Assembly: GCA_039944535.1 (NCBI GenBank)
Contig: JBDUYP010000023.1
Span: forward strand, 434,001-498,000
DNA length: 64,000 nt
Reading direction: 5' to 3'
From: JAMZMI01 sp039944535
Lineage (GTDB): Bacteria; Bacteroidota; Bacteroidia; Cytophagales; Cyclobacteriaceae
Positions 46,684 to 54,512 of the stretch are shown here, in pieces. The notes beneath the pieces were generated by a model, which saw only the letters and a list, made by a program, of their open reading frames with translations, was not told where the DNA came from and searched no databases. Made by a program: the position numbers and the translations under genes. The stretch's first letter is position 1. The number at the start of each line of letters is the position of its first letter.

Positions 46684-47277
46684 CTAAGGAAATTGCGTGG
46701 GTTTCAGCCCTTTCTCAGCACGATTGGCTACTTCTGCTATTCTTTTTTCGCGGGTTTCCGGCCTCTTGGCCAGCACGATCCACGCTAAAATCGCCTTCTT
46801 CGCACTTGGGCTTAAGCCATCAAAAAAACCTTTGGCATTGGGCCTTGCAGCAAGAGCTGTGTCCAGGTCTTTGGGCACAATCAGCTGATCCACCTCATTG
46901 TAGAGGTCCCATGAACCATTCTGTTTACCAACCTCGATGGCATCATGTCCGGCCCTGGTCATGCGGTTTTCAGCAATCAGCCTGTCCACCTTCTCCTTGT
47001 TGATTTTTGACCAGCCGCTCTTAGGTTTTCTTTTGCTGAATAGCTGTTTGAATCGCGCATCGTCAATGGTTTTTCTGGTGCTGTCAATCCAGCCAAAGCA
47101 CAGTGCTTCGTCCACCGCTTCGCTCCAGCTGAGGTTGTAACGTTCGGATGTTGATTTGTAGTAGATAAGCCAAACCGACTGGGAAGATTCGTGATTTTCA
47201 TCTAACCATTTCCTCCAGTCTGAAGGATCTTTGGGGCAGTATGTGTTTTCGTTGGGCACGTTGCTATTTAAAAGCAA
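46684..47277 (-). CDS. YdeI/OmpD-associated family protein
   Basis: 197 aa, no signal peptide. Family pattern: VWLIYYKSTSERYNLSWSEA near residue 36, EALCFGWIDSTRKTIDDARF near 60, and the C-terminal AILAWIVLAKRPETREKRI. Start is a TTG or the GTG 18 bases later; no ATG is available. Members are annotated as bacteriocin-protection or OmpD-associated proteins, but their biochemical function is not established. Confidence 0.85.
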   Translation of the reverse strand: MLLNSNVPNENTYCPKDPSDWRKWLDENHESSQSVWLIYYKSTSERYNLSWSEAVDEALCFGWIDSTRKTIDDARFKQLFSKRKPKSGWSKINKEKVDRLIAENRMTRAGHDAIEVGKQNGSWDLYNEVDQLIVPKDLDTALAARPNAKGFFDGLSPSAKKAILAWIVLAKRPETREKRIAEVANRAEKGLKPTQFP

Positions 47278-47343
47278 AAAGTATCACAAATACGAGTGAA
47301 ATCCCAATTAAAGGATATGTACGGCTAATGGTTTCGTTATTTT

Positions 47344-47745
47344 CTACTGATTGGCCTCTGGTTGTGTCCATGTCCAGGCATACCAAACAATGAATAGGGT
47401 TGTGGTTATTTCTATAGTTGCAAAAAACATATAATGATAACTAGGCCCTCCCATGAGCAGTGTGCCGACCATTATTATGGTCTTGATAAAACCCGCAATA
47501 ATGTTTGCTAAGCGGTTTGCTTTGTATTTCAAAACCCTTGATAGCAAAACCATGGCAATCGAAATTTCCATAATTATACCCGCTGCTAGCAGAGTAGTTT
47601 CATTCATATTAATTCCGCCTACTTCGCCTGTGAGCAATGCACTTAACATTTCTGCAGACATCAATGATAAAACATCGCAATACAGATAGTTTAATGTAAC
47701 AAATATCCACAGCGTGGATAGAATCACTCTTCTGTCTTTAAGCAT
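47344..47745 (-). CDS. DUF6326-like four-helix membrane protein
   Basis: 133 aa with four membrane helices and the N-terminal pattern STLWIFVTLNYLYCDVLSLM typical of DUF6326 family proteins. Small inner-membrane protein of unknown function; standalone gene on the minus strand just before the aroF-derived repeat. Confidence 0.75.
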   Translation of the reverse strand: MLKDRRVILSTLWIFVTLNYLYCDVLSLMSAEMLSALLTGEVGGINMNETTLLAAGIIMEISIAMVLLSRVLKYKANRLANIIAGFIKTIIMVGTLLMGGPSYHYMFFATIEITTTLFIVWYAWTWTQPEANQ

Positions 47746-47868
47746 TTTTTCTGAATTTATTGTTTAGTTCTTTAATGACGATTGAAGGCCACCATTGTTA
47801 CAATCTTCTACAGACGACAATATTATTTATTAGGAATTTTACCCGCTTCCTGTTTTTCCTTTTAAAGG

Positions 47869-48018
47869 AATAGCCTTCTACAAGTTCAGGTTTACAACAA
47901 ACAAAAAGCCCCGATTGGGTTTCCAATCAGGGCTTATGTAAACTGTTTATAATTAAGAATTAAGCCGGTACAGCTTGTTTCTTGTAGTGCTGTCTGATTT
48001 CCCAGATTTGGTTGATAT
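47869..48018. repeat. Duplicated 3' end of aroF (left copy, 150 bp)
   Basis: Matches 51554-51703 at 147 of 150 positions as read by eye. It contains the last codons of aroF (reading QIWEIRQHYKKQAVPA on the minus strand), the stop and the aroF terminator hairpin (47906-47935). Similarity stops abruptly at gttgatat (48018), where a small hairpin CACTCG...CGAGTG (48025-48047) begins. Together with the right copy it delimits 3.5 kb of inserted DNA. Confidence 0.92.
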
Positions 48019-48068
48019 ACTGCTCACTCGTTGAAACCGAGCGAGTGCGGGGTTTATTTCAAATTTAT

Positions 48069-48084
48069 CCCGATAGCTATCGGG
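48069..48084. repeat. Perfect 16-bp palindrome
   Basis: CCCGATAGCTATCGGG, fully self-complementary, directly before the island repeat A. It has the look of a dispersed REP-like palindrome; one window cannot show copy number. Confidence 0.6.
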
Positions 48085-48085
48085 A

Positions 48086-48177
48086 GTGGCGGACTGGGCG
48101 TCCCCGACTCTCCGATCCCCACGAAAATATCCTGACCGATAAAACCCCATTCATTCATAGCATATGTTGTAGTGCGT
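48086..48177. repeat. Island repeat A, 3' flank of the HTH gene
   Basis: Shares about 88% identity with repeat B (50551-50628) over 67 aligned bases plus the leading gtggcggact. It has a 15-bp insertion (gggcgtccccgactc) after that leader. It lies just past the stop of the HTH gene, as repeat B does for the nuclease gene. Confidence 0.7.
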
Positions 48178-48187
48178 TTTCGCCTTC

Positions 48188-49117
48188 CTAGATTACCGAG
48201 CTAATTAAGTCATAAAGCAACTTACCTGAAGTTGAGCTAACCGTCTTCTGAGCAAACTCTTTAATGAATTTCAGTATCTCTGGATTTTTCTTTTTTACTG
48301 ATTCCAAAGCTTCAACCACCTCTTCTTTATTATTGGTGTTTTGGTTTTTAAGCAAAGAGTTTTCGATTATGTCAAGTGACTTCATCAAAGCTTTGTCATT
48401 GGTTGGGAATTTATGAATTACTTCTTGAATCAATGAATTAGCATTATTCAAAGCGATTTGCTTCATATCTGAAAGAGTATTTCCTATATGCCCCCTAAGC
48501 CAAGTCACTTCTTTTTCAAGATGATCAATCCGGGTTTGATTATTCGTTCTTTCAAGTTCCAACTGTTTATGAGCAAACCGTAACTCCAATTTTGCTATTT
48601 CCAGCTTGTTCTCTAACTGAAGAGCTTGCAAATTATCGGTCAAAAATTCGTTGACCTTCATTTGTCCAGAAATTACAAGTCCGTACTCTTCTAATGTTCT
48701 TTCTATTATTTGAATATCATCCCCATCTTCTGGAATCACAAGCAGTCTGACTCTTAAACCTTCTTGTTCAATTCGTACAATTGAATTTAAATCTGGTTGT
48801 TTTTGCTGAAGAATTGTTGAAAAATAGTTCATAATCGAAATCCCAGATTGCAAGTATTCTGCTTGAAATTCGATGTTTCGGATAATTCTGTTTTTGGTAG
48901 ACAATTCCCACTTTATTAGTCCTAGATCAATGGCAGTTACAACAGCAGAAACAGAGTTGTTTACTCCAAGCCTAGGGTAAAGAAGTGATTTATGTCTCCT
49001 TAATGTTACATGGGAAATTCCTAATTTATGGGCGATATCTTCCTCCTTGTACCCTTCTGCCATAAGTTGAAGAATCTCCGTTTGTCTTTTGGTGATGCGG
49101 TCTTTGGATTGCTTCAT
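48188..49117 (-). CDS. LuxR-HTH protein with long coiled-coil effector-like region
   Basis: 309 aa. The N-terminal LuxR-type HTH has TKRQTEILQLMAEGYKEED near residue 8 and SHVTLRRHKSLLYPRLGV. The middle section (about 110-160) is an alpha/beta module VRLLVIPEDGDDIQIIERTL. Then comes a long coiled coil of about 45 residues (KLEIAKLELRFAHKQLELER) leading to VTWLRGHIGNTL, and a helical C-terminus. The receiver domain expected of a response regulator is absent. No known domain assignment is certain for the C-terminal two-thirds. It sits in the aroF-bounded island beside an IS110 and a nuclease-like gene, so a conflict-related regulatory or effector role is inferred. Confidence 0.75.
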   Translation of the reverse strand: MKQSKDRITKRQTEILQLMAEGYKEEDIAHKLGISHVTLRRHKSLLYPRLGVNNSVSAVVTAIDLGLIKWELSTKNRIIRNIEFQAEYLQSGISIMNYFSTILQQKQPDLNSIVRIEQEGLRVRLLVIPEDGDDIQIIERTLEEYGLVISGQMKVNEFLTDNLQALQLENKLEIAKLELRFAHKQLELERTNNQTRIDHLEKEVTWLRGHIGNTLSDMKQIALNNANSLIQEVIHKFPTNDKALMKSLDIIENSLLKNQNTNNKEEVVEALESVKKKNPEILKFIKEFAQKTVSSTSGKLLYDLISSVI

Positions 49118-49267
49118 GTCTAAAGTTAGCTGTTCTTGTTAGGGGAGATTTCGTTCCGCTTCATGCACTACAACGTCCCTTTAGCTTAGTGCTATAGGAT
49201 TATTTAAAGATAGTGTAATTAGCTATTCCGTTGCAGGAGTATCAATCATATCTTTAATATAATCAAC

Positions 49268-49334
49268 ATCAGCAGAGGCGAGCTATATAACGTCCCGGAT
49301 TAGATCCATTAGCTGAATTAGCTCCTCTGCTGAT
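49268..49334 (+). ncRNA. Candidate IS110 bridge-RNA stem-loop
   Basis: ATCAGCAGAGG(cg)AGCT pairs with AGCTCCTCTGCTGAT to give a 15-bp stem with a 2-nt bulge. It closes a 35-nt loop that could hold guide sequences. A smaller hairpin, CCTCTTCAGAGAGG, follows near 49371-49384. It lies in the left non-coding end upstream of the IS110 transposase, as known for bridge RNAs of the IS110 group. The remainder of 49118-49454 shows no gene. Confidence 0.5.
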
Positions 49335-49454
49335 ATTCTTAAACAAGCATCATCTGGAATTTAGGAATATCCTCTTCAGAGAGGAAAGGTCCATTATCAA
49401 GGGATTGATTGTGTTTAAGACTGTTGATCTTTTATCCATTCTAAAGTTAAACTG

Positions 49455-50460
49455 ATGAAGACTATTATCCTAGGTATCGATGTGTCAAAAAACACTCTGG
49501 ACATTGCTGTGATGATAGCTGGTTCTCTGGCTACTCAGCATCAAATTGACAACACTTCTAAATCTTTCCAACGCTGGCTGAAACAGCTGACCAAAGATGA
49601 ATCTATAGAGCTGTCAGACTGTATGATCTGTATGGAACACACTGGAGTCTATTGCCATCCTGTAATAGCCGTTTGTGATCAGTTAGGTTGTTTTCTTTGG
49701 GTTGAAGATGCTGGCAGAATCAAAGCATTTCATAGTTTGTCCAGAGGAAAAAATGACGCATTGGATGCTGAGCGTATAGCTACTTATGCCTTTTTAAAGC
49801 AATCAGAGGCTAAAAAAATGGGAAGCACCTCGGGCGATTATCAGGGAGTTGAAGGGATTGATGAAGCTCAGAAAAAGACTGCTAGATACCAAACAAAGAC
49901 TTTCAGTGCCTGTAAAAGAAGAGTTGAAGATGATTAAGGATGATTGGTCTAAATCACACCAGAATCACATTCGGCCAATCCTCAATCAGGTCAAAAATGA
50001 GTTAAAAAAAGTGGAGACTAGAATCAAAGAATTAATAGCTACCGACCAAGGGCTCAAGCAAACTTACCAACAAGTGACTTCTGTAAAGGGTGTTGGAATG
50101 GTTGTGGGCTTGTCAATGATCATTCTTAGCAATGAGTTTAAAACCATCTCAGATCCCAGAAAAATGGCTTGTCACTGTGGGGTAGCACCTTTTCCCTATC
50201 AATCAGGTAAAAGTATCAAAGGCCGAACCAAGGTTTCACACCGGGCACACAAACCGATTAAGGCATTGTTGAACCTGGCAGCCAGGTCTTCAGTCTCTAG
50301 TCCTGGAGAATTACGAGATTACTATGATCGAAAAGTAGCCGATGGAAAGAATAAAATGTTGGTACTAAATGCAATCAGAAACAAAATAATTCACCGGGTT
50401 TTTGCTTGTGTGAGAGATGGAAGGAAATATGATAAAACTTATACGAGTTCTCTTGTTTAA
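49455..50460 (+). pseudogene. IS110-family transposase, frameshifted at an A7 run
   Basis: The first frame (49455-49937) carries the RuvC-like DEDD residues: GIDVSK, CMEHTG and KNDALDAERIA. The second frame continues with KKWEAPRAIIREL... and the Transposase_20 domain with TSVKGVGMVVG and GVAPFPYQSGKSIKG, including the conserved serine. The two parts join if one A is removed from the A7 run near 49813-49819 (gctaaaaaaatggg). Otherwise the frame is intact to the stop. So this is either a single-base inactivation or a slippage site; transcriptional slippage at A7 could restore it. Confidence 0.85.
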
Positions 50461-50550
50461 CCCCTGGAATTCAGCTATGATGAGTGGGAACTAGAAAGCA
50501 CTAAGCCCTCGTCTCGTACATAGCCACACCGTTTTCTAAATTTATTAATA

Positions 50551-50628
50551 GTGGCGGACTTTCCAATCCCCACTAAAATATCCTGACTGATGAAACCCCA
50601 TTCATACATAGCATTTGTTGTAGGGCGT
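50551..50628. repeat. Island repeat B, 3' flank of the nuclease gene
   Basis: Partner of repeat A (48086-48177). It abuts the stop codon of the nuclease-like gene. Both can be read in one frame on the minus strand as AMxEWGFIxQDIxVGIG, but differences between copies are mostly non-synonymous, so it is probably not coding. Confidence 0.65.
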
Positions 50629-51423
50629 CTACTTTGGTTCAATTCTGACAATGACATTCAAATTATTCCTTGATCCAGAGAGATCATTTTCCAAACCTCT
50701 TGGGTTCTCAATCCATCCATCAGGATCATACACGAAACAATAAAGATCCTGAATATCTGAATAAGCTCCATATCGCTCAATGTCAATTATCAACTGCTCT
50801 CCTAGCTCCTTTGCTTTAAGAGACTCTCTAGATTTCTTTATTTCAATACCAATACCCTCAGATTTAAGCAGAAAATCAATTCGGGAATTTCCACCAGCAT
50901 ACTCTGGGATATAGGTCTCTTCTCTAATATCATCAAAAAAAAGTCTTAACAAAGAATGATAAAAGTCTTGTACATCATATTCATCCGCCACGTTCAGCGT
51001 TGGTCTGTTTGAGTGACGTTTCCGAATCTGTCTAACAGATGCATGAAAACCATCTGAAATTATGTTTAAAGCACTTAATGGATTGGATTCAACTGATTCT
51101 GAACTGCTTTCGTTTTCCAGTACCGCTATGAAATTACTTGTCTTTTCGACTTCAAAGAGCAATGTTTCTAGGCAGGTCTTGGTATATCTAGTATAATGAT
51201 TTCCATAGACATTTGTATTAGACTCAGTTTGTGGTGAGATATTTGAATTCAGCTCTTCAAACACGTCATTGTTCAATTCTCTTAATTGGGTAGATATATT
51301 CTTAAAGTCGTTGAAGAGCCTTTCAAATTCTGGCTTCTGATGTCTTACTTCCCGTTCCGAACGAAACTCCAATAGTTTGGTATTGATAATTCGTAGTTTC
51401 GATTTTATTATAGCAATCTTCAT
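50629..51423 (-). CDS. PD-(D/E)XK nuclease-like protein with coiled-coil N-terminus
   Basis: 264 aa. The N-terminal 130 residues are helical and charged. The C-terminal domain from about 150 has DEYDVQDFYHSLLRLFFDDI, then the nuclease core RIDFLLKSEGIGIEIKKSRE near 190-210, where D and ExK form the PD-(D/E)XK metal site. It continues with GEQLIIDIERYGAY and a C-terminal YDPDGWIENPRGLENDL. This resembles the DpnII/MboI-like REase domain (PF18742-type) found in many defence loci; no methyltransferase is nearby. It lies in the aroF-bounded island. DNA cleavage and a defence role are inferred. Confidence 0.75.
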   Translation of the reverse strand: MKIAIIKSKLRIINTKLLEFRSEREVRHQKPEFERLFNDFKNISTQLRELNNDVFEELNSNISPQTESNTNVYGNHYTRYTKTCLETLLFEVEKTSNFIAVLENESSSESVESNPLSALNIISDGFHASVRQIRKRHSNRPTLNVADEYDVQDFYHSLLRLFFDDIREETYIPEYAGGNSRIDFLLKSEGIGIEIKKSRESLKAKELGEQLIIDIERYGAYSDIQDLYCFVYDPDGWIENPRGLENDLSGSRNNLNVIVRIEPK

Positions 51424-51553
51424 GAGTTACGTAATATGCCCTATAACATCCGGATATAGTGCACTAATGCACTATATCCGCATTGTATCTTTGATCCAAA
51501 TGTAACGGATTATTCTTTTAGAAGCCCAGACGAGCAGTATTCAGAAGTCTTGA

Positions 51554-51703
51554 AATAGCTTTCTACAAGTTCAGGTTTACAACAAACAAAAAGCCCCGAT
51601 TGGGTTTCCAATCAGGGCTTTTGTAAACTGTTTACAATTAAGAATTAAGCCGGTACAGCTTGTTTCTTGTAGTGCTGTCTGATTTCCCAGATTTGGTTGA
51701 TAT
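51554..51703. repeat. Right copy of the aroF 3'-end direct repeat
   Basis: The native 3' end and terminator region of aroF, repeated at 47869-48018 with three visible substitutions. It marks the right boundary of the island. Confidence 0.92.
51586..51620 (-). terminator. aroF terminator
   Basis: AAGCCC(c/t)GATTGG/CCAATC(a/g)GGGCTT stem with a gttt loop and an A-run that is the U-tract on the minus strand. An identical hairpin is at 47906-47935 in the repeat copy. Confidence 0.92.
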
Positions 51704-52700
51704 CCGCAATCAACTTGGTCAACACATCTGGTGTGATTCCCTGCTTGGGATCATCACCAATACCTTTAGATGGCTGGCAGTGTGTTTCCACAATCACGCC
51801 ATCTGCTCCGTATGCCATGGCTGCCATTGCCGCGCTAGGTACATATTTGGCTCTTCCCACAGAGTGAGAAGGATCTACGATCACAGGAGCCCATGTCTTT
51901 TCTTTTAGTAGCGGGGTGATGGCCTCATCCGGGTGGTTTCTGTATCCATCCATGGTAGGAGAGGTTCCTCTTGGGCAAAGCATCACGTCAGGATTTCCTG
52001 CCGCTGCAATGTATTCTGATGCCGCAATAAACTCATTGATTGGCCCCATCCCGATCGATCTTTTCAAAAGCACCGCGATTTTCTTGTCAGCAGTTTGCTC
52101 ACCTATTTGCTTTAGCAAAGAATAGTTGAGCGCGTTTCTCGCACCTACTTGCAGTATATCTACTCCCGCTTCTACAGCTATTCTCAGTTGGTGCTCGTCC
52201 ATCACTTCAGTATCTACAGGCAGTCCGGTAGCAGCTTTAGCATCCATCAAAATCTTGATAGAGCTATCATCTCCCTGAAATGAGTAAGGCATTGTTCGTG
52301 GCTTCCATACACCACCTCGAATGGCTTTCGCGCCAGCTTCTTTCACAGCATGTGCTGTTTCCAGAAACAATTGAGGGTTCTTAGGGTCTATGGTACACTG
52401 CCCGGCGATGATAAATGGGCTTTCGCCTACTATTGCATCACCGATTGTGATTTTGTGGTGAGCCAACTCAGATTTCAAATCCATCAGCTTAAAAGGCGAA
52501 TCAATCGCATCAAACCTGTCTACATAATCCAAACCGAGAATTCGGTTGATCATGATAGTCTCTCTCTCTTCACCAAGTACCGCATATATGGTTCTGTGGT
52601 GGCCTTCTATTGGTTGTACCTTGCAGTTGTATTCACTCACGATTGTGGTGACTTCTTGTAGCTGCTCAGCTGATAGTTTTGATTCCTTTGGAATGATCAT
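51645..52700 (-). CDS. aroF: 3-deoxy-7-phosphoheptulonate synthase (DAHP synthase, type I beta)
   Basis: 351 aa. The N-terminal 70 residues form an ACT/ferredoxin-like regulatory domain (MIIPKESKLSAEQLQEV). The barrel domain carries AGQCTIDPKNPQLF near 113, KAIRGGVWKPRTMPYSFQG near 140, VLLKRSIGMGPI near 215, CPRGTSP near 245, and IVDPSHSVGRAKYVP near 275. Condenses PEP and erythrose-4-phosphate, first step of the shikimate pathway; allosteric control probably through the N-terminal domain. Promoter matches the Bacteroidota consensus. Its 3' end is the island boundary, and the gene is intact. Confidence 0.96.
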   Translation of the reverse strand: MIIPKESKLSAEQLQEVTTIVSEYNCKVQPIEGHHRTIYAVLGEERETIMINRILGLDYVDRFDAIDSPFKLMDLKSELAHHKITIGDAIVGESPFIIAGQCTIDPKNPQLFLETAHAVKEAGAKAIRGGVWKPRTMPYSFQGDDSSIKILMDAKAATGLPVDTEVMDEHQLRIAVEAGVDILQVGARNALNYSLLKQIGEQTADKKIAVLLKRSIGMGPINEFIAASEYIAAAGNPDVMLCPRGTSPTMDGYRNHPDEAITPLLKEKTWAPVIVDPSHSVGRAKYVPSAAMAAMAYGADGVIVETHCQPSKGIGDDPKQGITPDVLTKLIADINQIWEIRQHYKKQAVPA

Positions 52701-52725
52701 AGCCCATGTATTTTGAAATGGTCTG

Positions 52726-52756
52726 CAAAGGTAGGTTTTCGATCGGTTGAAGCAAA
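52726..52756 (-). promoter_or_regulatory. Bacteroidota promoter of aroF
   Basis: On the minus strand TTTG (52753-52756), 19-nt spacer, TACCTTTG (52726-52733), an exact -33/-7 match. Transcription is expected to start about 15-20 bp before the ATG at 52700. Confidence 0.75.
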
Positions 52757-52868
52757 AAAGAATTCTAAAAAAACCATGATGCAGCGTGATTTTTATTATA
52801 AAAGATTGTGAAGTGTAAACTTTTCAATAAAATGTTCTGTTTGCGATATTTGCAGAATCAAAAAATAG

Positions 52869-53285
52869 ATGAAGATGAAAATCAAACTAGGGCATAAAGC
52901 GGACAAGGAATATTTCTGTGTCAACGAAAGTGGCAACCGCGTGGAGATAGATATGTATGACGTGGAAAACAAAGAAGCCATGTCGCCAATGCAGCTGCTT
53001 TTGTCGGGTGTGATCTCTTGTGCTGCAGTGGATATCGTGCAGATGGTGAAGAAGCGTAGAAAAAACCTGATTGATTTTTCAGGAGAAGTTACCGGCACGA
53101 GAAGAGAAGAGATTCCAAAGAAGTTTACCGATATCGACATCAAATACACCTTTGTGTCGCCTGACCTTACGGACAAGGAAGCGGAACGTATCGTGGAGCT
53201 TGCCGTGACCAAGTACTGTTCTGTAGCATCTTCGCTGGACCCTGAGATCAACATCACCCACAGCTTCGAAGTGGTAAAAGGGTAA
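52869..53285 (+). CDS. OsmC-family peroxiredoxin-like protein
   Basis: 138 aa. Family pattern MSPMQLLLSGVISCAAVDI near residue 37, where the cysteine is the first peroxidatic residue. The C-terminal part VTKYCSVASSLDPEI near 115 holds the second conserved cysteine. OsmC proteins reduce organic hydroperoxides or act in thiol homeostasis. Single gene divergent from aroF. Confidence 0.92.
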   Translation: MKMKIKLGHKADKEYFCVNESGNRVEIDMYDVENKEAMSPMQLLLSGVISCAAVDIVQMVKKRRKNLIDFSGEVTGTRREEIPKKFTDIDIKYTFVSPDLTDKEAERIVELAVTKYCSVASSLDPEINITHSFEVVKG

Positions 53286-53448
53286 TTGTTCTTAGTTGTG
53301 AGGTTATTGGTTTAAGATCAACAGAATCCTTTTTTTGACTAGGGCTGGTGCAACATTGATTAGGCGCCCCTGGATTTCTCACTTGTATTGTCGGTCTGCG
53401 CCTGTCCTAGGTGTTTTAGAAGTGTGTCCAACATGCTAAATGCGACAC

Positions 53449-53475
53449 AAAAAAAGCCCTCCATCAGGAGAGCTT
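53449..53475 (-). terminator. Terminator of the cold-shock gene
   Basis: Minus-strand stem GAAGCtCTCC/GGAGgGCTT with a tgat loop, followed by T-run. The rest of 53286-53448 shows nothing recognised. Confidence 0.85.
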
Positions 53476-53513
53476 CAGCAATGATTAAATAACTTGTTAT
53501 TGTTTGAGGCTCG

Positions 53514-53705
53514 TTAAACAAGCTTCACATTAGTTGCATTCAATCCCTTTTTACCTTCTTTCAGTTCGAAGGTAACTTCATCGTTTTCTCTTACTTCGTC
53601 GATAAGGCCTGAGATGTGTACGAAGTACTCTTTTTCTGTTTCTAAGTCCGTAATGAAGCCATAACCTTTGGATTCATTGAAGAACTTTACTTTGCCAGTG
53701 TTCAT
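53514..53705 (-). CDS. Cold-shock-domain protein
   Basis: 63 aa: MNTGKVKFFNESKGYGFI (RNP1-like KGYGFI) and YFVHISGL (RNP2-like), standard CspA-type OB fold with length 63. Nucleic-acid chaperone. A -7-like TACTTTTG lies on the minus strand at 53734-53741. Terminated by the hairpin at 53449-53475. Confidence 0.95.
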   Translation of the reverse strand: MNTGKVKFFNESKGYGFITDLETEKEYFVHISGLIDEVRENDEVTFELKEGKKGLNATNVKLV

Positions 53706-53838
53706 TAAATAGTTGATAATAATTGGTAAAGTACAAAAGTAAAAAATATTTTTTTTCTACCCTTAGCCGCTCAATCTTCGGAAAAAAGAAAGTTTGGAAC
53801 GGTGTTTGGTTATACCCAGGAAACAAACATCGAACGTC

Positions 53839-54408
53839 ATGAAAACCACACTTGCACTATTTACACTTTCCCTTGTTTTTCTTTATTCATGTACTGAAAC
53901 TGTGGTTGGGCCCGCAGGCCCACGCGGAGATCAGGGGCCGGTAGGTCCGCAAGGTGCCGCAGGCGAGAGTGGATACGTCTTTGAGTATGAAAACATCAAT
54001 TTCTCAGCCGGGAATAATTATGAGGTGCTGCTAGAGTATCCATCTGATTTTGAGGGATTGCAATCAGATGTAGCGCTTGTTTACCTGCTTTGGCCTTTAG
54101 AGGACAACCTGGACTATGACGTTTGGAGGTTGCTGCCGCAGCAGACGCTCTTCAATGACGGAGGTATACTCCAATACAATTATGATTTTACGGCCAGTGA
54201 TGTGCGCTTGTTTTTGGATGCCAATTTCCCACTCAATGAACTTGGAGCGATCCATACAGATCAGTGGATAGCGAGAGTGGTAGTGGTGCCGGGAGAGTTT
54301 TGGGGTAGTGGAAGAGTGGATTTTTCCGACTATGAAGATGTGAAAGAGCTTTTGGGTCTGCCGGATTTAAACCTTAGCAGAAACAATGAAATAGTGAGAA
54401 GTGAATAA
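53839..54408 (+). CDS. Lipoprotein with short collagen-like Gly-X-Y repeat
   Basis: 189 aa from MKTTLALFTLSLVF; the upstream in-frame ATG lies before the leader. Lipobox YSC at residue 18. Immediately after it come seven Gly-X-Y triplets (GPAGPRGDQGPVGPQGAAGE...), a collagen-like segment, then a beta-rich domain (VFEYENINFSAGNNYEVLLEY). Collagen-like stalks trimerise surface proteins. The C-terminal domain is not recognised. Monocistronic with a terminator. Confidence 0.8.
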   Translation: MKTTLALFTLSLVFLYSCTETVVGPAGPRGDQGPVGPQGAAGESGYVFEYENINFSAGNNYEVLLEYPSDFEGLQSDVALVYLLWPLEDNLDYDVWRLLPQQTLFNDGGILQYNYDFTASDVRLFLDANFPLNELGAIHTDQWIARVVVVPGEFWGSGRVDFSDYEDVKELLGLPDLNLSRNNEIVRSE

Positions 54409-54431
54409 TTAGGTGAGTTAGGTTGGTTAAG

Positions 54432-54462
54432 AGCCCTGCCGATATCGGTGGGGCTTTTTTTT
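54432..54462 (+). terminator. Terminator of the collagen-like lipoprotein gene
   Basis: AGCCCtgCC/GGtgGGGCT stem with gatatc loop and T8. Confidence 0.88.
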
Positions 54463-54490
54463 GGTTGGAATCAAAAAACCAATGATGGTT

Positions 54491-54512
54491 GTCAGCCTGA
54501 GCTTGTCGAAGG
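54491..54512. repeat. Candidate dispersed intergenic repeat
   Basis: GTCAGCCTGAGCTTGTCGAA followed by gg, a sequence type found as a scattered repeat in many Bacteroidota intergenic regions. The adjacent 54535-54565 has gatagctcggggacgcc, resembling the palindromic elements near 48069-48110. Copy number cannot be judged here. Confidence 0.35.

Larger units (their letters stand above)
49140..50470 (+). mobile_element. IS110-family insertion sequence (ends approximate)
   Basis: A transposase of the IS110 family (49455-50460) with a 330-bp upstream non-coding end that holds a strong hairpin, the location where bridge RNA is encoded in IS110-group elements. IS110 elements lack terminal inverted repeats and target duplications, so ends can only be set by comparison with an empty site. 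The element sits between the 5' end of the HTH gene and island repeat B. Confidence 0.65.

Noticed and set aside
47869..48018. Second aroF gene
   Set aside because: Only the last 16-17 codons and the terminator are present; it is a boundary repeat, not a gene.
49813..49950. Programmed -1 ribosomal frameshift in the IS110 transposase
   Set aside because: The join needs a +1 shift or loss of one A; a -1 shift leads to a wrong peptide, so this mechanism does not fit.
50475..50657. 60-codon frame across repeat B and the nuclease 3' end
   Set aside because: The shared peptide with repeat A differs mainly at non-synonymous positions and both copies lack a consistent start; treated as a DNA repeat.
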